Positions 42,916 to 51,536 are shown, counted from the first letter of the stretch. The stretch is 64,000 bases of DNA from Propionibacteriaceae bacterium UBA7704 (GCA_002482525.1 DLGC01000020.1:526-64525); one strand, 5' to 3'. Numbers and translations are program-made. The notes: generated by a model not told the origin, from the letters alone.

Positions 42916-43917
42916 TCAGACTCCTTCAGGCTTCATGGTGGACTGAGATTCGCGGGGGTCGGGGGCGTCGAAGGCATCATCTTCAGGCCAACCGTTGACG
43001 GTCACGACACTGCCGTCGAGGCGCTCCAGTCGGGCGGAGATGCCCCGCTCAGCAAGCCAATACGGGGCTTCGGCGCCGAGCACCAGGGCCGCTGTCGAAG
43101 CGGTGTTGGCTTCGAGGGCGGTGGCGGCCACACAGCTTGCCTGCCCCCAGACCCGCTCGACCACAAGGCCGGTTCGCGGATCGATGATGTGATTGGCGAT
43201 GCCGCGATCGGTGCTCCAGGCGCGCTTCTGGGTGGAGGAGGTGGTGATCGCCTGGTTGGTGATAGCCACGACCTGTCGCAACGCGCCGTCGGCTGCTTCG
43301 ATGCCGACGTTCCAGCCCCCATCAGGGATTTCGCCGCTGGTGGCGATATCGCCACCCAGATTCACCAGGAATCCGCCGGGCAGTCGCATCGCCAGCGTGC
43401 GGGCGATCATGTCGGCGGCATGGGCTTTCGCGGTGGCGCCGAAGTCGAGCAGGGTGCCCTGCGGGACGTTGATGCGTCCCGATCCGGTGACGGTGACGCG
43501 TTCCCAGCCGGGGACGCGGCCAACGGCGGTGACCAGGAAGTGGTCGCGGGCCAGCACGGCATCCATGTCCTCGTCGTAGCCGGCATCCACCAGGGCGGTG
43601 CCGACGGTGAAGTCGACCAGACCGTCGCTGATGCGGGCGCCGTGCCGGGCGGCTTCGAGGTAGTCCAGTAGCAACGGAGAGCCGTAGCACCAGGCGTCGG
43701 AGTCGGCAGCCAGGTCAGCCAGGCGGCTGATCTCGGAGTCGCCACGGAAGCGTGAGCAGGCAGCGTCCACCGCGGCGAGATAGTCCTGGGCGTAGCGCAG
43801 GGCCGGCTCGAGCGCCTCGGGTCGGGTGGCCAGGATCTCGTGGCTGGTCCCGATGGCCCGGAAGGTGCCGACGGCCGGAACGGTGCTGCGATCAAGAACC
43901 GCGGTGGAACTGCTCAT
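42916..43917 (-). CDS. apbE: FAD:protein FMN transferase (ApbE family)
   Basis: A 333-residue ApbE-family flavin transferase with LLDFGATAKAHAAD (156-169), LVNLGGDIATSG (184-195) and the signature HIIDPRTG (243-250). It lacks a signal peptide or lipobox, so it probably acts in the cytoplasm. Family members attach FMN to Thr/Ser in a DxxTGAT-like motif. No protein with that motif is visible in this operon, so the acceptor is elsewhere or differs. It starts 6 nt after the Lys-rich protein gene. Confidence 0.9.
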   Translation of the reverse strand: MSSSTAVLDRSTVPAVGTFRAIGTSHEILATRPEALEPALRYAQDYLAAVDAACSRFRGDSEISRLADLAADSDAWCYGSPLLLDYLEAARHGARISDGLVDFTVGTALVDAGYDEDMDAVLARDHFLVTAVGRVPGWERVTVTGSGRINVPQGTLLDFGATAKAHAADMIARTLAMRLPGGFLVNLGGDIATSGEIPDGGWNVGIEAADGALRQVVAITNQAITTSSTQKRAWSTDRGIANHIIDPRTGLVVERVWGQASCVAATALEANTASTAALVLGAEAPYWLAERGISARLERLDGSVVTVNGWPEDDAFDAPDPRESQSTMKPEGV

Positions 43918-43923
43918 GATGAC

Positions 43924-44295
43924 TCAGGATCCCTTCGATTTGGTCTGGGGCGGTTTCTTCACGGGTTTGGGAGCTGGGGCTTTGACGACCGGCTTCTTGG
44001 CCACCGGTTTCTTGGCCACCGGGGCTTTGACGACGGGCTTCGCCACCGGTGCCGTGGCGGCCTTGGGCTTCTTGGGCTTCTTGACCTTCTTGGCTTTCGG
44101 CGCGGCGGCGGTCTTGCTCGCCGACGGCGTGGCGCTTGGCGTTCCAGTCGTCTCGGAGGCTGATGGCGAGGGAGTCTCGGCCTCGGCGATCTGGCTGGTT
44201 GCCAAAGCCACGGAGATGCCGACGGTTCCCAAGGCGCCGGTCGCCAGCAGTGCGCTGACGGCCAGTCGAGTCTTGGCCAGTGCGGGGGTGTCCAT
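43924..44295 (-). CDS. Membrane-anchored Lys/Pro/Ala-rich protein
   Basis: A 123-residue protein with a short N-terminal segment (MDTPALAKTR), one hydrophobic helix (about 11-35), a Ser/Thr/Pro linker and a strongly basic tail of KKP, VKAP and AKKP repeats ending TKSKGS. The tail has about 25 Lys and almost no acidic residues. AGGAG lies 8 nt before the ATG at 44295. Its N-terminus is recognisably similar to that of the acidic protein encoded just upstream, suggesting duplication followed by opposite tail evolution. It is predicted extracytoplasmic, perhaps interacting with anionic wall polymers. Function unknown. Confidence 0.7.
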   Translation of the reverse strand: MDTPALAKTRLAVSALLATGALGTVGISVALATSQIAEAETPSPSASETTGTPSATPSASKTAAAPKAKKVKKPKKPKAATAPVAKPVVKAPVAKKPVAKKPVVKAPAPKPVKKPPQTKSKGS

Positions 44296-44430
44296 AGGGT
44301 TCACTCCTGAGTTGCGGGGAGGGGCTCGGGGTGCCCACACCCGTGTTGTCGCTCTCAAGAGTGCTGAATGCCGCGGCGGCCAACCTCAAATCGGCGTAAA
44401 GACGCCCTTCAATCTTCATGATTTGCGGGC

Positions 44431-44784
44431 TCACGATCCGCGGGTGTTGGTCTGGCCGGTGCCACTACCGGCCGTTACCCCGCCGGTCTGGGTGAAGCCA
44501 CCGGTCTGCGGGCTCGAGTTGGTGTTGGAGGAGCCGGAGCTGTTCGAACTCGAGGTCCCGTGCTCGTTCTCGTTCTCGTTCTCGTTCTCGTCGTCGAAGC
44601 CGCCGGTAGTGCTGGTACCGGAGGCGACACCGGTGTCGATGGTTGTTTCGGGAGCAGACGAGGCGGCAGTGATGACATTCGAGCCGACCAGGGCTCCGGT
44701 GATGATCCCGGTGGCCACGGTTGATCCGGCGATCAGGCCGGCGACCGCGAAGCGTGCTTTGTTGACGGCTGGGGTGGTGGGCAT
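44431..44784 (-). CDS. Membrane-anchored acidic Asn/Glu and Ser/Gly-rich protein
   Basis: A 117-residue protein whose N-terminus (MPTTPAVNKARFAVAGLIAG) parallels that of the next gene, followed by a hydrophobic helix to about residue 37. The tail is acidic then Ser/Gly/Thr-rich, with DDENENENENEHG encoded by a hexanucleotide repeat. The ATG at 44784 has GAGGG about 8 nt upstream; a GTG at 44793 is too close. It is first in the redox operon (ferredoxin, NuoF-like, heme protein, ApbE). There is no recognisable cofactor-binding motif. Possibly a surface spacer or partner of the basic paralogue. Confidence 0.65.
   Translation of the reverse strand: MPTTPAVNKARFAVAGLIAGSTVATGIITGALVGSNVITAASSAPETTIDTGVASGTSTTGGFDDENENENENEHGTSSSNSSGSSNTNSSPQTGGFTQTGGVTAGSGTGQTNTRGS
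44563..44590. repeat. CTCGTT hexanucleotide microsatellite
   Basis: Four perfect CTCGTT units plus CTCG, coding for alternating Asn-Glu on the minus strand. Slippage would change the acidic tract by whole Asn-Glu pairs without frameshift. Confidence 0.85.
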
Positions 44785-44952
44785 TGGGCTCACCCTCTCT
44801 GGGCTGTGGAACTAAGGACATGTCCAGAGTCCGGGGGCAGCCTTTGAGCTGGCTGTGTGCCTTCCTGGGCGTCCGCTGTGAGAAGGCGGGCACGCTTGAG
44901 GTTTCGTTAACGCCGAGCCAGCGTGGCACGCGGCGAAGGTGCGGGCTGTCGG

Positions 44953-46806
44953 TCAAACCCCCGCGCTGGTACCGCGGTACAAGTGGTCGATGATGTCGGC
45001 GACCCGCTGGGTGAAGGCCGGCTTCTTCAGTTTCATCGTGGGCGTCACCAGGCCACCAGCCTCACTGAGATCGGCCATGAGGACCACGATTCTTCGGGCC
45101 TGCTCGGCCGGGGAGAACCCTCGATTGGCCTGTTCCACGATCCGATTCACCGCCGCGATCAACTCGGTGTTCTGCACCGGCAGTGGGTCTCCGGCCGGAG
45201 GCACCTCGGGGAGCCTCGCCGACGCGTGATGCGCTGCCCAGGTTTGCACGGCCTCCGCATCGAGCAGGATGAGCCCACCCAGGTAGGGCTTGCCTTCACC
45301 GACCAGCACAGCGTGGGCGATCAACGGGTCAGCCTCAACGGTCGACTCCCAGAATGCTGGTGAGATCGTCTTTCCCGCGGCGGTGACGATCACATCTTTC
45401 AACCGACCCTGCAACCGCAAGCGTCCGTCTGCGTCGAGCGTGCCCAGATCCCCGGTCCGGAAGAACCCGTCGACGAAGGCGTCGGTGTTGTGTTCGCCGT
45501 GCCGGTAGCCTGCGAACACGCCGATCCCGCGAACCAGTACCTCGCCGGCGTCGGAGATGCGCACGGTACTACTCGGCAGGGGCACCCCCACGGTGCCGGA
45601 ATGGATCGCTCCGGGCAGGTTGGCCACGATCGGTGCGGTGGTTTCGGTCAGACCGTAGCCTTCTACGATCGGGACGCCCATTCCCCGGAACAGCAGCGAC
45701 AGCTCCGGGCTCAGGCTGGCCGCTCCACACAGCAAGTAGTCGACGCGTCCACCCAGTTTGGCGCGCAGGGTGCCATAGAAGAGCTTGTCGAACAGGACGT
45801 AGCGCAGCGAGTCCGGCAAGCCGCGGCGCACTGGTCGTCCTGCGTCGGCGCTCTCGGCGTCCATGCCTGCCTGAATCGCCGTGCGCTTGGCCGCCTGCCA
45901 GATGCGAGACAGACCGATCCTGGCGGCTTTCTGGGCTGCGGCTTCCTCGATCTTCTGTAGTACCCGCGGCACGACGACCAGGAAGGTGGGACGCAGCGCC
46001 CGCAGCGAGGCGACCGCCTGCTTGGGCTGAGCGACATGGGCGATCCGCATGCCTTTGGCGATGCAGATCAGTTGTAGGGCCCGGGCCAGCACGTGGGCCA
46101 GCGGCAGGAAGATGACCGTATTGCCGGCTTCGGTGACGATCTGTTCGTAGCTGGCCGACACCCCGAGCACCTGGCCCACGAAGTTACGGTGGGTGAGGTT
46201 GGCACCTTTGGGATTGGCCGTGGTGCCGGAGGTGTAGACGATTGTGGCCACCGAGTCCAGGTCGGCCAGAACGCGGCGCTCCTCCACCTGGGCGAGGGAA
46301 ATGCGCCGCCCGAGGTCGGCCAATGCGGCCAGATCCGGACCGGGCTGGGCGTCCATGGTCCAGACCAGCGGATCGGCCTGGCCTTGCTTGGCAAGGGCGG
46401 AGCGAAGCAGTTCGGCTTGAGCCTCGTGCCCGGCGATGGCCAATCCCACTTCAGCATCGGCGACGATGGCGCATACCTGGGCTTCGGCGGAGGTGTCATA
46501 GATGGGGACCACCACGCCAGCGGCGTACCACACCGCCAGGTCACAGACGGCCCACTCGTAGCGCGTTGCGGCCATGATCGCCACGGACTCCCCTGGCGCC
46601 AAGCCGGCGGCGATCAAGCCTCTCGCGATCGCAATGACGTCCTGGGCGAACTCGGCCGTGGTGACCGGACGCCAGCGACTGCTGTCGGGATCGGGCACGT
46701 CGAAGGCAACATGGTCTGGTGCTGCCGCGAGTCGACGGGCGAGCAGATCAGTGACATTGCGATAGCCGGTCAGGTCGACGGTGACCGAACTGGTTACTTC
46801 TTTCAT
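44953..46806 (-). CDS. Long-chain fatty acid:CoA ligase
   Basis: A 617-residue AMP-forming acyl-CoA ligase: P-loop-like YTSGTTANPKGANLTH, YGLTETTAP, and FRTGDLGTLDADGRLRLQGRLKD near the C-terminal domain. It activates fatty acids to acyl-CoA via an acyl-adenylate for lipid synthesis or beta-oxidation. AGGAG lies 6 nt before the ATG at 46806. The final catalytic-Lys region reads TPTMKLKK, consistent with an active enzyme. It is divergent from the DUF1295 gene. Confidence 0.93.
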   Translation of the reverse strand: MKEVTSSVTVDLTGYRNVTDLLARRLAAAPDHVAFDVPDPDSSRWRPVTTAEFAQDVIAIARGLIAAGLAPGESVAIMAATRYEWAVCDLAVWYAAGVVVPIYDTSAEAQVCAIVADAEVGLAIAGHEAQAELLRSALAKQGQADPLVWTMDAQPGPDLAALADLGRRISLAQVEERRVLADLDSVATIVYTSGTTANPKGANLTHRNFVGQVLGVSASYEQIVTEAGNTVIFLPLAHVLARALQLICIAKGMRIAHVAQPKQAVASLRALRPTFLVVVPRVLQKIEEAAAQKAARIGLSRIWQAAKRTAIQAGMDAESADAGRPVRRGLPDSLRYVLFDKLFYGTLRAKLGGRVDYLLCGAASLSPELSLLFRGMGVPIVEGYGLTETTAPIVANLPGAIHSGTVGVPLPSSTVRISDAGEVLVRGIGVFAGYRHGEHNTDAFVDGFFRTGDLGTLDADGRLRLQGRLKDVIVTAAGKTISPAFWESTVEADPLIAHAVLVGEGKPYLGGLILLDAEAVQTWAAHHASARLPEVPPAGDPLPVQNTELIAAVNRIVEQANRGFSPAEQARRIVVLMADLSEAGGLVTPTMKLKKPAFTQRVADIIDHLYRGTSAGV

Positions 46807-46952
46807 GCCAACTCCTGGGGGTGCAAGCCGAGCGGAGATCAGTAGACCTCCCACCGGTTCAGTGGGCAATTCGATTATGAGCACTAACGCTGCTGGCCAG
46901 GGGAAGATTCCGCCGACAAGATGGTGGAAATACCCAGACCCCAGGAGTATTC

Positions 46953-47819
46953 ATGAACGATTCGGATCGTCGCGCCCTCGTGGCCGTGATCGCAGCATTG
47001 CTGATCGGTGCCGCGATGGCGCTGGCAGGCAGCCAAGGAGGCTTCACCGTCGGTGGCTTCGGGCTGTTCGCCACCGCAGTCCTGATTGCTTTTGTTGTGC
47101 AGTGGATCGTCTTCGTGCCGTCGTTTGCGGCACGAACCGAGCGATTCTTCGACCTCACCGGAAGTCTCACCTTCATCGGCATCACCGTCGGGTTGGCCAT
47201 CGCCACGCCGATGATGGATGCCCGCAGTTGGCTGTTGGCTGCCATGGTGGCGCTTTGGGCCGCGCGCCTGGGTTCCTTCTTGTTCACGCGGGTACGGCGC
47301 TCCGGCGGGGATCACCGCTTCGATGAGATCAAGCAGTCCTTCTGGCCATTCGCTCAGGTGTGGACCCTGCAGGGGTTGTGGGTGACCATGACCGCTGCGG
47401 CGGCGTGGATTGCGATCACTTCCCAGCATCGGGTGGCACTCGACGCATTCGCGGTGGTCGGGCTGGTGGTGTGGCTGTTCGGCCTGGGTTTCGAGGTGGT
47501 GGCCGATCTGCAGAAGTCACGATTCAAGGCCAATCCGGCCAACGCCGGACGGTTCATCGACTCCGGGCTGTGGTCGCTGTCACGCCATCCCAACTACTTC
47601 GGCGAGATCGTGCTGTGGATCGGGGTGGCCATCGTGACGCTGCCGGTGCTGCAGGGCTGGCAGTGGGTGGGCATGCTGTCGCCACTGTTCGTGACGGTGC
47701 TGATTGCCAAGGTCAGCGGGGTGCCGCTGCTGGAGGCCAAGGCTGACACCACGTGGGGCGGCCAGCCCGACTACGAGGCTTACAAGGCCAAGACTTCGGT
47801 GCTGATTCCGCTGCCCTAG
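46953..47819 (+). CDS. DUF1295 (steroid 5-alpha-reductase-like) membrane protein
   Basis: A 288-residue membrane protein with six or seven helices and the DUF1295/isoprenylcysteine-methyltransferase-like C-terminal motif: SRFKANPANAGRFIDSGLWS, LSRHPNYFGEI and a late EAKADTTWGGQPDYEAYK. These match a family of predicted NADPH-dependent lipid or steroid reductases. The divergent acyl-CoA ligase suggests a lipid role, but the substrate is unknown. CAGGAG lies 6 nt before the ATG. The stop overlaps the convergent oxidase gene by 4 bp. Confidence 0.87.
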   Translation: MNDSDRRALVAVIAALLIGAAMALAGSQGGFTVGGFGLFATAVLIAFVVQWIVFVPSFAARTERFFDLTGSLTFIGITVGLAIATPMMDARSWLLAAMVALWAARLGSFLFTRVRRSGGDHRFDEIKQSFWPFAQVWTLQGLWVTMTAAAAWIAITSQHRVALDAFAVVGLVVWLFGLGFEVVADLQKSRFKANPANAGRFIDSGLWSLSRHPNYFGEIVLWIGVAIVTLPVLQGWQWVGMLSPLFVTVLIAKVSGVPLLEAKADTTWGGQPDYEAYKAKTSVLIPLP

Positions 47820-49183
47820 TGTCCTGAGATGAGGTCGGCCACCTTGGCGATGGGCGCAGTGGTCGCACGTCCAGCAAACTCGGCGCGATCAGCCGCGCGA
47901 TAGGCCGCATAGATGGCCTGCACCCCCAGCCAACGCAGGGGTTCGGGTTCCCATTTACGGACTTTGCGTCCCACCCAGGGCAGCCGGGTCAGTTCGGTGT
48001 CGCGGCGCAGGATGAGGTCGGCCATAGTGCGTCCGGACAGGTTGGTGGTGGCCACTCCGGTGCCCACATAGCCACCGGCCCAGCCCAGTCCACTGGCCTG
48101 ATCGAAGCCGATGGTGGCCGCCCAATCTCGAGGTACGCCCAGCACACCGGCCCAGGCATGATCAATGGCGGCTTCGCTTGCTGCGGGGAAGAACCGCCGT
48201 AGCAGTGCGGTGAGCGCATCGATGGTTTCGGCTTGGGTAACCCCGTCGGTGTCGACACGGGAACCGTAGCGATAGGGCACCCCGCGTCCGCCGAACGCAA
48301 TGCGGTCATCGGCGGTGCGCTGGGCGTACATGTAGACGTGCGCGTAGTCGCCCAGAGCTTCGCGGCCGTCCCAGCCGATCTGGGCCCAGACGTCGGCGGG
48401 CAACGGTTCAGTGACGATCATGGAAGAGTTCATCGGCAGCCAGGTGCGGTGCTCTCCGGCCAGGTTCGCGGTGAATCCTTCGGTGGCTCGCACAATGGCT
48501 TCGGCGCGCACCACGCCGTGCTCGGTGCGCACGCTGCCGGAGCTGAGCTGCTGCACCGTGGTGTTCTCGTAAATCTGGACGCCGAGGGCTTCGACCACCT
48601 GGGCTAGCCCGCGAACCAATTTGGCCGGGTGCACCTTGGCGCAGTGGGGTTGCCAGGTGGCACCCAGCGCGTTGTCGACGTTGATGCGGGATTGGGCTTC
48701 GGTGGCCGACAGCAGTTCGATGTCGGTGACCGGCCAGGTCGTTTCGCTGTCGTAGAAGGCCTTCATACGCGCGGCCTGGGCGGGGGTGTAGGCGACGTTG
48801 AACTCGCCACCCTTGACGATGTCGGCCTCGATGCCTTCGGCGGCAGCAACGCTGACGACCTCATCGACGGTGTCGTTCATGGCTTGTTGGAAAGCGATGA
48901 CGGCGTCGCGTCCGTGGCTGTGCAGGTATTGCTCGCGGTCGCCGGTGATGGAGTTCACACACCAGCCACCGTTGCGTCCGGAGGCTCCGAAGCCGGCGAA
49001 GCGCTGCTCCAGCACCACGATGCGCGCATCGGGCTGGGCCTTCTTCAGGTAATAGGCGGTCCACAGTCCGGTGAATCCGCCGCCGACGATGCAGACATCG
49101 GCGTCCAGGTCTCCAGGAAGGGAACTGCGCTGCTCAGGCAGCCCGATCTGCTGCCACCAAAATGAGATTTGGCCATTGGTCAC
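47816..49183 (-). CDS. FAD-dependent amine oxidoreductase (PuuB/DAO-like)
   Basis: About 455 residues. The Rossmann FAD site is CIVGGGFTGLWTAYYLKK (about 31-48), followed by FGASGRNGGWC, typical of gamma-glutamylputrescine oxidase/DAO-family enzymes. The C-terminal block GYVGTGVATTNLSGRTMADL closes the FAD fold. It oxidises an amine or amino acid with release of H2O2 or to an acceptor. The GTG at 49183 (VTNGQISFWW) is preferred; alternative GTG/TTG starts lie up to 49207 and no clear ribosome-binding site decides. No puu genes lie nearby. Confidence 0.85.
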   Translation of the reverse strand: MTNGQISFWWQQIGLPEQRSSLPGDLDADVCIVGGGFTGLWTAYYLKKAQPDARIVVLEQRFAGFGASGRNGGWCVNSITGDREQYLHSHGRDAVIAFQQAMNDTVDEVVSVAAAEGIEADIVKGGEFNVAYTPAQAARMKAFYDSETTWPVTDIELLSATEAQSRINVDNALGATWQPHCAKVHPAKLVRGLAQVVEALGVQIYENTTVQQLSSGSVRTEHGVVRAEAIVRATEGFTANLAGEHRTWLPMNSSMIVTEPLPADVWAQIGWDGREALGDYAHVYMYAQRTADDRIAFGGRGVPYRYGSRVDTDGVTQAETIDALTALLRRFFPAASEAAIDHAWAGVLGVPRDWAATIGFDQASGLGWAGGYVGTGVATTNLSGRTMADLILRRDTELTRLPWVGRKVRKWEPEPLRWLGVQAIYAAYRAADRAEFAGRATTAPIAKVADLISGH

Positions 49184-49384
49184 GGCCACGGCTAACACCA
49201 CCCACAACTACTCGATGCGCTATCGGGGCGCCAACCAGCCGTGGTCGGGCTCCGCACACCTGGCCGGATGCTCAACCCGGGAGGTCACTCGAACACTAGC
49301 CCGCATTTGTTTCAGTCGTGTTCAGGCCACTATGTGGCGCCAGAAGTGCCTGCCGAGGCCCGCGAAAGACGCCAGGATAGGAAC

Positions 49385-50188
49385 GTGGCCGACGAGTCTC
49401 ACAATCGAGTGAACATCCTGTACAGCTATGTGGTTGCGACGGATTCCGGCTTCGCGCCGAATCCCTATTTCGGCGTGTGCACGCTTGCCTGTTGCAAGCC
49501 CGCCTTGCGCAGAGCCATCGGCCGCAAGCTGCTCCGACGAACCGGACTCGCCGACGTGAACCAACTGCGCCGCTCCCAGCCGGATCAGGTCCGTAGACAG
49601 GGCATCTGGATCGTCGGCTTGGCGGGATCACGCCTCACCGATCGCCCATACCGTTCCGTGGTCTTTGTGATGCAGGTCACCGAGGTACTCGACTTCGAGT
49701 CCTACTTTGAGGACTACCCCCGCAAGCGTCCGATTCGTACCACCGCCACGTCGGCGGCCGATGCGGCCTGGCACGGTGATGCGATCTACACCGGCAATGA
49801 TCCGGCAACAGCCCATCAGGTGACACCGTGTGCCCACTCCCGAGGCCACGCGGAGGACCCCGTCGCCATGCGCCATGATCTGGGTGGGCGTTACGTGCTG
49901 GTGTCGGATCACTTCATCTATTTCGGTGCAGCTGCCCAATACCTTGAGTTGGAGAGCGAGTTGCACCACGGCAGGGGCCATCGCGCCACGCATTCGGCCG
50001 AAACGCTCGCCGAGTTCGAGTCGCAGCTGAATGGGCCCTGGCGCGGCCTGTTCGAGGCTCAACTCCAACCGGGCGCCACGTCATCGGTGCCCTCGGATTG
50101 CGGATGCGCGGTGCGTTCGCCTTCTCGACCTGAATGCACATGCGAGAGCGAACCCGACGAGCGAATGGGGTGTGCTCGGTCGAGGTAG
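49385..50188 (+). CDS. Nmad2-like nucleotide-modification-associated protein
   Basis: A 267-residue protein. The segment LYSYVVATDSGFAPNPYFGV followed by CTLACCKPALRRAIG, then VGLAGSRLTDRPYRSVVFVM and GDAIYTGN, matches the pattern of the Nmad2 domain (nucleotide modification-associated domain 2), thought to take part in or regulate DNA base modification. The GTG at 49385 is chosen for AGGA 7 nt upstream; another GTG at 49409 is possible. The last 43 residues are Cys/Ser/Arg-rich and lie within a 130-bp overlap with the convergent DUF4184 gene, so the true C-terminus may be shorter. Confidence 0.65.
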   Translation: MADESHNRVNILYSYVVATDSGFAPNPYFGVCTLACCKPALRRAIGRKLLRRTGLADVNQLRRSQPDQVRRQGIWIVGLAGSRLTDRPYRSVVFVMQVTEVLDFESYFEDYPRKRPIRTTATSAADAAWHGDAIYTGNDPATAHQVTPCAHSRGHAEDPVAMRHDLGGRYVLVSDHFIYFGAAAQYLELESELHHGRGHRATHSAETLAEFESQLNGPWRGLFEAQLQPGATSSVPSDCGCAVRSPSRPECTCESEPDERMGCARSR

Positions 50189-50898
50189 GCATACCCAAGG
50201 CAGACCGCGCCGAGTGCCGCCACCGCGCCGGAGATGAATGCCGTCGAGGCGAAGAAGGCCCACGAATGGCGTGAAGCGGACTCATCCAGAGTTGTCATAC
50301 GGATCCCCACCGATGCGAGGCCACCGAGTATGACGGCAAAGGGGGTGAGGGCGGCAAGACGCGGATGGCGACGCACCTGCGTTGTCCGTTGCGGGACGCG
50401 CAGGCCCACCCACACGACGATCACCAAACCCACGACTCCGCTGAGGTACTGCAGTAGTTGATAGCCCGCCGTCGGCCCCCACGGCGTCGCGTAGCCGGCA
50501 GCCAAGGCGGCGACATGGGATTCACCGAAGCGTCCCGCATGGGTGAACTCATCCCAGAGCACGTGGGTGACGGCGCCGATCAGCACGGCCAGCGGCACAA
50601 AGCGCCAGGCGCCGAACGACTCACTCGGTGGTCGCCATCGTCGCCGGATCGATTCGGGGGCGATGTCATACAGCGGGCCGGACGCAGCGCGCCACGCAAC
50701 CCACATCACCACTCCGAACAGCAGATCCCACACCAGAATCCCCCACGGTGTGTGGGTCGACGGCTGCGGCACCCATTCGCCGGGCAGGTAGTACCACAGA
50801 TCCGGGCTCATGCTGCCGGCCGCCAGCGCGGCGAACGGCAACGCCGAGCGTCCCTTCAACGGAATCACTGCAGCGATATGAGAGGGAGTCAGCGGCAC
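50059..50898 (-). CDS. DUF4184 family membrane protein
   Basis: A 279-residue membrane protein with the DUF4184 opening MPLTPSHIAAVIPLKGR and GSMSPDLWYYLPG, followed by ITHVLWDEFTHAG in a later form (AVTHVLWDEFTH). His/Asp-rich motifs resemble membrane metal-dependent hydrolases. About five helices follow. The last roughly 40 residues (HVHSGREGERT onward) are polar and lie in the 130-bp overlap with the Nmad2-like gene; they may be non-family sequence. Function unknown. Confidence 0.8.
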   Translation of the reverse strand: MPLTPSHIAAVIPLKGRSALPFAALAAGSMSPDLWYYLPGEWVPQPSTHTPWGILVWDLLFGVVMWVAWRAASGPLYDIAPESIRRRWRPPSESFGAWRFVPLAVLIGAVTHVLWDEFTHAGRFGESHVAALAAGYATPWGPTAGYQLLQYLSGVVGLVIVVWVGLRVPQRTTQVRRHPRLAALTPFAVILGGLASVGIRMTTLDESASRHSWAFFASTAFISGAVAALGAVCLGYAYLDRAHPIRSSGSLSHVHSGREGERTAHPQSEGTDDVAPGWS

Positions 50899-50981
50899 AC
50901 TACAAACCTAGCCAGCGACCAAATGCCGCCGGCTTGCACTGCGAAAGGAAGAACTACCGCACCCTCCCGCGACAGGTCAGA

Positions 50982-51110
50982 ATGTCACCTGCTCATGCAC
51001 CAGTCCCGTTCCTACTTCACGCCCTCGAAGGCCAGATCACCACAAACTGGAAACAAGCCCTCACCCAACTCGCCCTGGCCTACCCCGGCCGAATCCAGCC
51101 CTACCTCTAA
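50982..51110 (+). pseudogene. Possible gene remnant or small ORF
   Basis: A 42-codon reading frame in the 258-bp gap between the DUF4184 gene and the immunity gene. Its end (LHALEGQITTNWKQALTQLA and LAYPGRIQPYL) has protein-like composition, and the frame stays open further upstream. It looks like the C-terminal end of a lost gene, but I cannot name the family. Nothing else is seen in this gap. Confidence 0.25.
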
Positions 51111-51156
51111 ACCGAGCAGCGCCCGCTTACACAAACAACTTGACAGGCTCATCACG

Positions 51157-51534
51157 TCAGCTATCCGAGTCGCACTTGTGCGCGTCGACAGCACGCTCCA
51201 CGAACTCGCTGAACAGCCTTCGCGCTTCTCGATCGCGGTCCCAATAGCGCTCCCAGTAGCCGGGTCGCAAAAACTCTTTTGGTTCGATCACTAGTGCCCC
51301 CGCCCTATCTAGTACCGCCCACTCGGGCGTCAGGTGCCCGTCGACTACGGTAAACATCGCCATAGGCCAGAGGCTCGGCTCGCCAGAGTCGTCAACGACC
51401 CGGAGGTCAATCTGGCGTCCCGGGTCGACGACGATGCCGACAGCGAGATATTCCGATCCAGCCTTGAGCCAGGCGTCCGCCGGCAAAGCGCCTCCCGAGG
51501 GAGGGCTGATGATGAACTCACAGCGTACGAGCAT
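51157..51534 (-). CDS. Probable immunity protein of the RHS toxin
   Basis: A 125-residue soluble protein starting 2 nt after the toxin stop codon, with GGAGG (inside the last codons of the toxin gene) 9 nt before the ATG at 51534. It has an N-terminal beta section (MLVRCEFIISPPSGGALPAD, VVDPGRQIDLRVVDDSGEP) and an acidic/aromatic helix (PGYWERYWDRDREARRLFSEF) near the end. Position, size and immediate coupling fit the cognate immunity gene of a polymorphic toxin. No known Imm family is recognised by eye. Base composition is lower in GC than the neighbouring genes, as for the toxin tip. Confidence 0.65.
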   Translation of the reverse strand: MLVRCEFIISPPSGGALPADAWLKAGSEYLAVGIVVDPGRQIDLRVVDDSGEPSLWPMAMFTVVDGHLTPEWAVLDRAGALVIEPKEFLRPGYWERYWDRDREARRLFSEFVERAVDAHKCDSDS

Positions 51535-51536
51535 GA

